A DNA stretch of 47,011 nucleotides from positions 1-47,011 of the forward strand of contig CBCTCU010000022.1 of NCBI GenBank assembly GCA_965145485.1, given 5' to 3'. The notes beneath the pieces are model-generated. The model was not told the DNA's origin. It saw only the letters and a list, made by a program, of their open reading frames with translations, and searched no databases. The stretch is from CABQCM01 sp965145485. Its GTDB lineage: Bacteria > Bacillota > Clostridia > Oscillospirales > Acutalibacteraceae. Below, in pieces: positions 43,966 to 47,011 of the stretch. Position numbers and translations under genes: made by a program. The stretch's first letter is position 1. The number at the start of each line of letters is the position of its first letter.

Positions 43966-44147
43966 AACACCGTTTTGCCGCCATTGAGCTCGATTTCGAC
44001 CCTCTCGGTCTGGAAGAGGTTATTGTCCACCGAAACAAACGAGGCAATGAGAGCATAGGTTGTTACCACCAGCATGCACACTAGCACGAGGATGGCGATG
44101 ATGCTGGTGACGGCCCTTTTCTTGGTCTGATTGGAGCGTTCATCCAT
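43596..44147 (-). CDS. Small membrane-anchored surface protein (TasA/camelysin-like)
   Basis: The 183-residue protein has one N-terminal hydrophobic segment (AVTSIIAILVLVCMLVVTTYALIASF). A beta-rich domain with GHALVRDFTVENKGTADVHIRLYLENV follows, the pattern of SipW-dependent camelysin-like proteins. ATG 44147 is chosen because AAGGAGG is nine bases upstream; an in-frame ATG at 44177 has none. It overlaps the 3' end of the preceding gene by 8 bases. A truncated copy lies at 40,446. Confidence 0.7.
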   Translation of the reverse strand: MDERSNQTKKRAVTSIIAILVLVCMLVVTTYALIASFVSVDNNLFQTERVEIELNGGKTVFDGTDMNIEPGHALVRDFTVENKGTADVHIRLYLENVQGPLQEVLSFAIYDGDKLLFHGAAKELTKDSPCVSDSPLLVGESRTLTAVVTMDASAGNAYQNGGITFDMTADAVQSRNNPDKSFE

Positions 44148-45000
44148 GCTGCTTGTCCTCCTTTTTGCGCCGCGCATACAGCGTGAGCAGGATTAACAGC
44201 AGCGCCGAAACTGCCATGGCGATCCAAAGCGTCAGATCGGTCCAATCGCCGGTCTTGGGTGGAGTCAGGGCGCTTTCATCCCTGACATACCAGTTGAAGT
44301 CCGCTTTGAGCAACGCCGACTGGTATTCATTGCCTACCGACGTGTCGAGCGATACATCGACGCGATAGTAGGACATGGTTTCGCCCTGCGCGTTAGAAGC
44401 AAGATATTGTGCGAATTCCATGCCGTCGATTTCGGAGAAGGGGGCGTCGCACAACACTTCACCGCTACCCAGATGGGTGACTTGGATATGTAACACGTTG
44501 CCAAGCCATTTGGTCTGATCGGTGACTTCCGTCTGAAAATAGAGGGTAGTGCCCGCTTTATGGCTTGTCCTGACACAAAAGTATTTTGTTACTCTGTCGC
44601 CGGGGAGAAGATTGCGCGCAGCAAAGGGGTCATTGTCGCCCGGCTTGCCCTGATACAACTCCAACACAGCAGCCTGTGCCTGTGTGCTGGCGGACCCAAC
44701 CGACGAATCGCCACCTTGACCGTTTGCATTGTCTGTTTGCGCCCCCGTTACGTCGCTAACCTGGCTGAGGGTGGGGGAGTCGGTGGTTGCCGCCGAATCG
44801 CCCTGTTCCGGCCGTGAAGAGGTTTCCTCACCGATCAGGTTATCCGGAACGGTGACAGTCGCCTGAGTAGGTGCAAAAAAGTTCAGATAGACAATGCGTG
44901 CCACGATGCTACCAGCGCTGATTACCAGCAGGACGGACAAAAGGATAATCGCAATTTTCAGCCGCGGGGGTTTTTGCTTATCTTTCTGTGGCTTTCTCAT
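44140..45000 (-). CDS. Surface protein with N- and C-terminal membrane anchors and PPKTG motif
   Basis: The 286-residue protein has an N-terminal helix (IAIILLSVLLVISAGSIVARIVYL), a Ser/Thr/Asp/Gln-rich region and a beta-rich domain. It ends with TPPKTGD, a hydrophobic helix and ARRKKEDKQHG, the layout of sortase-sorted proteins with PPKTG in place of LPxTG. ATG 45000 is preferred: GGCGGTGATCC upstream (45019-45008) matches the extended 16S anti-Shine-Dalgarno end. An in-frame ATG at 45042 lies inside a recombination site. It is the first gene after the invertible promoter. Confidence 0.7.
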   Translation of the reverse strand: MRKPQKDKQKPPRLKIAIILLSVLLVISAGSIVARIVYLNFFAPTQATVTVPDNLIGEETSSRPEQGDSAATTDSPTLSQVSDVTGAQTDNANGQGGDSSVGSASTQAQAAVLELYQGKPGDNDPFAARNLLPGDRVTKYFCVRTSHKAGTTLYFQTEVTDQTKWLGNVLHIQVTHLGSGEVLCDAPFSEIDGMEFAQYLASNAQGETMSYYRVDVSLDTSVGNEYQSALLKADFNWYVRDESALTPPKTGDWTDLTLWIAMAVSALLLILLTLYARRKKEDKQHG

Positions 45001-45034
45001 AAAAGGAGGATCACCGCCCTTGTTTGAGGCAAAT

Positions 45035-45060
45035 GACAACATAATTTTGATTATGTCGTC
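45035..45060. repeat. Recombination-site-like inverted repeat, copy 1
   Basis: Arms GACAACATAAT and ATTATGTCGTC around TTTG; one arm base differs from copy 2. Same orientation as copy 2. Confidence 0.8.
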
Positions 45061-45081
45061 AACTGCCGGTATAAAAATATC

Positions 45082-45107
45082 GACAACATAATTTTGATTA
45101 TGTTGTC
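45082..45107. repeat. Recombination-site-like inverted repeat, copy 2
   Basis: Perfect 11-base arms (GACAACATAAT / ATTATGTTGTC) around the asymmetric centre TTTG. It lies 47 bases from copy 1, in direct orientation. Confidence 0.85.
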
Positions 45108-45141
45108 AAGCGAATGATTTACATAGTTATATTTTGGAATG

Positions 45142-45170
45142 ATTATAGCATAAAGCGACCAATTTTGCAA
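45142..45170 (-). promoter_or_regulatory. Promoter of the surface operon (ON orientation)
   Basis: On the minus strand TTGCAA (45170-45165) and TATAAT (45147-45142) are 17 bases apart, with a TGC extended -10 directly before TATAAT. Transcription would run through repeats 2 and 1 into the gene at 45000. Confidence 0.85.
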
Positions 45171-45201
45171 TACATTTTCTAGAAAATTATTTTTTGGCAC
45201 A

Positions 45202-45250
45202 GAAAAAATCAGCCGGTGGGTAACCTTGTACAATCCTCCGGCTTTTTTCC
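45202..45250. terminator. Bidirectional terminator inside the invertible segment
   Basis: AGCCGG (45211-45216) pairs with CCGGCT (45238-45243), with extra inner pairing and T-runs on both strands. In the present orientation it ends the recombinase transcript before the surface-operon promoter. Confidence 0.75.
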
Positions 45251-45332
45251 GTGCATATTTTATTATAAAACCAATATCAAAACGTGTTTTTGGAAATACA
45301 GCGATTCGATTACTCTAAATATTGATATAAAT

Positions 45333-45358
45333 GACAACATAATCAAAATTATGTTGTC
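45333..45358. repeat. Recombination-site-like inverted repeat, copy 3 (inverted)
   Basis: The same perfect arms as copy 2, but the centre reads CAAA, the reverse complement of TTTG, so this copy is inverted relative to copies 1 and 2. It overlaps the last codons and stop of the recombinase gene. Confidence 0.85.
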
Positions 45359-46185
45359 AATATTTTTTGCACCATTTCCAGACAAGTGATGTGCTGGCGT
45401 CCGGTCTCGATGGTGTAAATTCGCGTCGTGTTGATACTGCTGTGTACTAATAGGTCGGCCAAACGAACGATATCCTTTTCCACACTGTAAAAGGTTCTGG
45501 CAAATAGATGCCGCAGGTTGTGGGGGAAAACTTTGTTTTCCGATACGTTGGCACGTTTGCACAAGGCCTTCATATCCCTCCAAATATTGCTGCGATTGAG
45601 GGGTTTGCCATTCTTACTGACAAAAACCGGTCGGGATTTCAGGCCGGTTTTTTTGATATATTCCTTCAGCAGCTTCTGAATGGGCGCAGGGATGAAGATG
45701 ATGCGCGTTTTATTTTTGCAGCTGACCACCGCTTTTGCGTCGCGCACTGCCTCAACGGTAATATATTGCAGCTCGCTGACTCGGATTCCCGTTCCGCAAA
45801 TGGTCTGCAGCAAAAGAGACATGCGAGTATTTGCCGCTGCTTTCACCAGCCGTTGGTATTCCTGTCTGGTCAGTTCCCTGCCTTCGTCGCAAAATATTTG
45901 CCGTTGTATTTTCAATAGCTTTACACAGCAGTGGGATAGGCCAAGAAAGCGCAGAAAACAATTGAGCGCGATCAACATGGAATTCGCGCTGGTAGCCGCG
46001 TACCGCTTGGTCAAATACTCCTTGTAAGCAATAGTTTGGCTTTTGCTGATCGGCCTGTTATCCAGGTAGGAATAAAAGCGGCGAACATCCCGCAAATACT
46101 TTTCAATGGTTGCCTGGCTCTTTTCTTCGGCGATAAGATATTGTTCAAAGGGTAACATTGCCTGAGCATGATCGAACCCATTCAT
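45349..46185 (-). CDS. Tyrosine recombinase, probable DNA invertase
   Basis: The 278-residue phage-integrase-family recombinase has an N-terminal SAM-like DNA-binding domain (SQATIEKYLRDVRRFYSYL). Its catalytic domain has the Arg in GTGIRVSELQ, HNLRH (His-x-x-Arg), a third His in LLVHSSINTTRIYT and the nucleophilic Tyr at its end. ATG 46185 has GAGGAGG six bases upstream; a TTG at 46191 is too close. The stop codon lies in copy 3 of the palindromic sites. Short stand-alone recombinases beside an invertible promoter are well known in gut bacteria as phase-variation switches; action on these sites is inferred. Confidence 0.9.
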   Translation of the reverse strand: MNGFDHAQAMLPFEQYLIAEEKSQATIEKYLRDVRRFYSYLDNRPISKSQTIAYKEYLTKRYAATSANSMLIALNCFLRFLGLSHCCVKLLKIQRQIFCDEGRELTRQEYQRLVKAAANTRMSLLLQTICGTGIRVSELQYITVEAVRDAKAVVSCKNKTRIIFIPAPIQKLLKEYIKKTGLKSRPVFVSKNGKPLNRSNIWRDMKALCKRANVSENKVFPHNLRHLFARTFYSVEKDIVRLADLLVHSSINTTRIYTIETGRQHITCLEMVQKILTT

Positions 46186-46191
46186 AACCAA

Positions 46192-46818
46192 CCCTCCTCA
46201 AGTTTATAGTACTATCCTCTCCCGAAATTACTCTACTATAACTGTTTCGTAGAGTGGTTGGCGAGTATATGCAGCTATAACGCGGCGGCGAAATATATTT
46301 CGCAAAAAAGGTAAAACAGTATGTAGCCGGAGATATTCTGTGTTTCTCTCAGCCTCTGATTGGTATAAAGATGGTTTCCTACACAAAGTGAGCCCATCGT
46401 TGAGTGATCGACAAAGTGCATGCAATCGATCCTGGGTGGATCGGACAGCGTATCACGGACAGCCCGCACCGAGCCATCCCTGTCATGATCGGCCAACACT
46501 TAGACGCAAAAATCCGGTGGTTTGCGTTGGGGGATACGGATCATTATGTACTCAATATTATCATACGATATCGCTTGTTGCAAGGTTCACAGTTCTCTAT
46601 AATTTGCGAGACACAAGGTTGCGTGTGTATATTTCATTTGACTACAGCATACCGTGCCGTGAACATAGTATTGCGCCAGTCGCAACGGATATTCCGTTTC
46701 CTGGCCGAAGGGCTGTCCAAACCGCAACATCAAGACCGTAGAAAGCCGTGTGTTTCGTTTGTTTATGATAAAGCGGGTCGGATTTTCGGAATGGATAAAG
46801 AAAAATTTTATTTTGTGC
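46192..46818. other. AT-rich gap upstream of the recombinase and tRNAs
   Basis: About 600 bases with no gene I can support. The recombinase promoter should lie near 46,200-46,260, where minus-strand TATAGT-like sequences occur. An open frame of 163 codons from 46404 runs into the tRNA and is rejected. Confidence 0.45.
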
Positions 46819-46847
46819 TTGACGTTAGTGTAGTGATTTGTTATAAT
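46819..46847 (+). promoter_or_regulatory. Promoter of the tRNA genes
   Basis: TTGACG (46819-46824) and TATAAT (46842-46847) are 17 bases apart, 26 bases before the first tRNA. Confidence 0.85.
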
Positions 46848-46872
46848 TACTTTCGTGCCTTAGGGAAGTCTT

Positions 46873-46949
46873 GGGCCATTAGCTCAGTTGGTTAGAGCAA
46901 CCGGCTCATAACCGGTTTGTCCGGGGTTCGAGTCCCTGATGGCCCACCA
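46873..46949 (+). tRNA. tRNA with CAT anticodon (annotated Met; possibly Ile2)
   Basis: A complete 77-base cloverleaf. Acceptor GGGCCAT pairs with ATGGCCC; a normal D-arm (TAGCTCAGTTGG), anticodon CAT at 46907-46909 in a CTCATAA loop, T-arm GGTTCGAGTCC and an encoded CCA follow. The loop and flanks resemble the lysidine-modified tRNA-Ile2 of Firmicutes at least as much as elongator tRNA-Met. TilS recognition elements would decide. Confidence 0.92.
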
Positions 46950-46958
46950 CTTTTAAAT

Positions 46959-47011
46959 AGGGGTATAGCTCAGTTGGTAGAGCAGCGGTCTCCAAAACCG
47001 CGTGCCGAGGG
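46959..47011 (+). tRNA. tRNA-Trp (CCA), truncated by the window edge
   Basis: Starts AGGGGTATAGCTCAG, with anticodon CCA (46992-46994) in a CTCCAAA loop and a GCGGT/ACCGC anticodon stem. The T-arm and acceptor 3' strand lie beyond the window. It lies 9 bases after the previous tRNA. Confidence 0.93.

Larger units (their letters stand above)
45108..45332. mobile_element. Predicted invertible promoter segment
   Basis: This 225-base AT-rich segment lies between oppositely oriented recombination-site-like repeats (copies 2 and 3). It contains a consensus promoter now reading left into the surface operon and a terminator on its right side. Inversion would turn the promoter toward the 3' end of the recombinase gene and silence the operon. 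Confidence 0.75.

Noticed and set aside
46404..46895. 163-codon open frame
   Set aside because: Overlaps the tRNA gene and its promoter and has no recognisable domain or ribosome site.
1..47011. CRISPR array
   Set aside because: No regularly spaced short direct repeats were seen; the only repeats are the recombination sites and the 1-kb duplication.

Overview
The window reads as a chromosomal segment of a fairly GC-rich anaerobic Firmicute, probably an Oscillospiraceae-like gut Clostridium. This rests on strong AGGAGG ribosome sites with many GTG/TTG starts, consensus sigma-A promoters, a Crp/Fnr-ferredoxin pair, a CsoR-CopA copper operon, SipW/TasA-type surface proteins and the tRNA style. 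The assignment is inference; no rRNA is present.

Layout. Positions 1-10,140 hold ordinary genes: an HD-domain hydrolase, enolase (eno), a Crp/Fnr regulator divergent from a 4Fe-4S protein, a GT9-like glycosyltransferase, a small heavy-metal-binding protein, and csoR-copA, in which copA runs in frame into a C-terminal CopZ-like domain. Positions 10,447-36,778 hold a large co-oriented gene cluster that looks like an undescribed natural-product pathway. It encodes a purine-nucleosidase-like protein, four radical SAM enzymes, a secreted serine peptidase fused to an ABC exporter, four free acyl carrier proteins, one NRPS module (C-A-T-E), a glycosyltransferase, a chorismatase/Rid-like protein, a beta-propeller-like protein and five proteins resembling BtrH/C39-type acyltransferases.

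How the cluster may work. The NRPS adenylation domain reads D-F-T-K-I-G-E-V-G-K, nearly the asparagine code, and the module ends in an epimerization domain, so it should make N-acyl-D-Asn. Next to it is an S12 peptidase with the ClbP-type SxxK site, fused to three membrane helices and a cyclic-peptide-type ABC exporter, as in ZmaM and its relatives. Together these are the two halves of the N-acyl-D-asparagine prodrug (self-resistance) mechanism of colibactin, xenocoumacin and zwittermicin. The rest is unlike those pathways: there is no ketosynthase, thioesterase or second NRPS. Building blocks would instead be carried on the free ACPs, modified by radical SAM enzymes and handed on by BtrH-like transferases. 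The product is unknown.

Positions 37,196-46,185, on the minus strand, hold a SipW/TasA-like surface operon controlled by what appears to be an invertible promoter. A tyrosine recombinase gene lies beside three copies of a 26-bp palindromic site, two in one orientation and one inverted. The roughly 225-bp segment between them carries a consensus promoter, now pointing at the surface operon, and a terminator. Within the operon a 1,021-bp exact direct repeat marks a recent tandem duplication of a two-gene unit whose copies differ in their C-terminal beta-helix halves. A decayed IS3-type element sits at the junction.

The right edge carries a tRNA with CAT anticodon and a truncated tRNA-Trp behind a consensus promoter.
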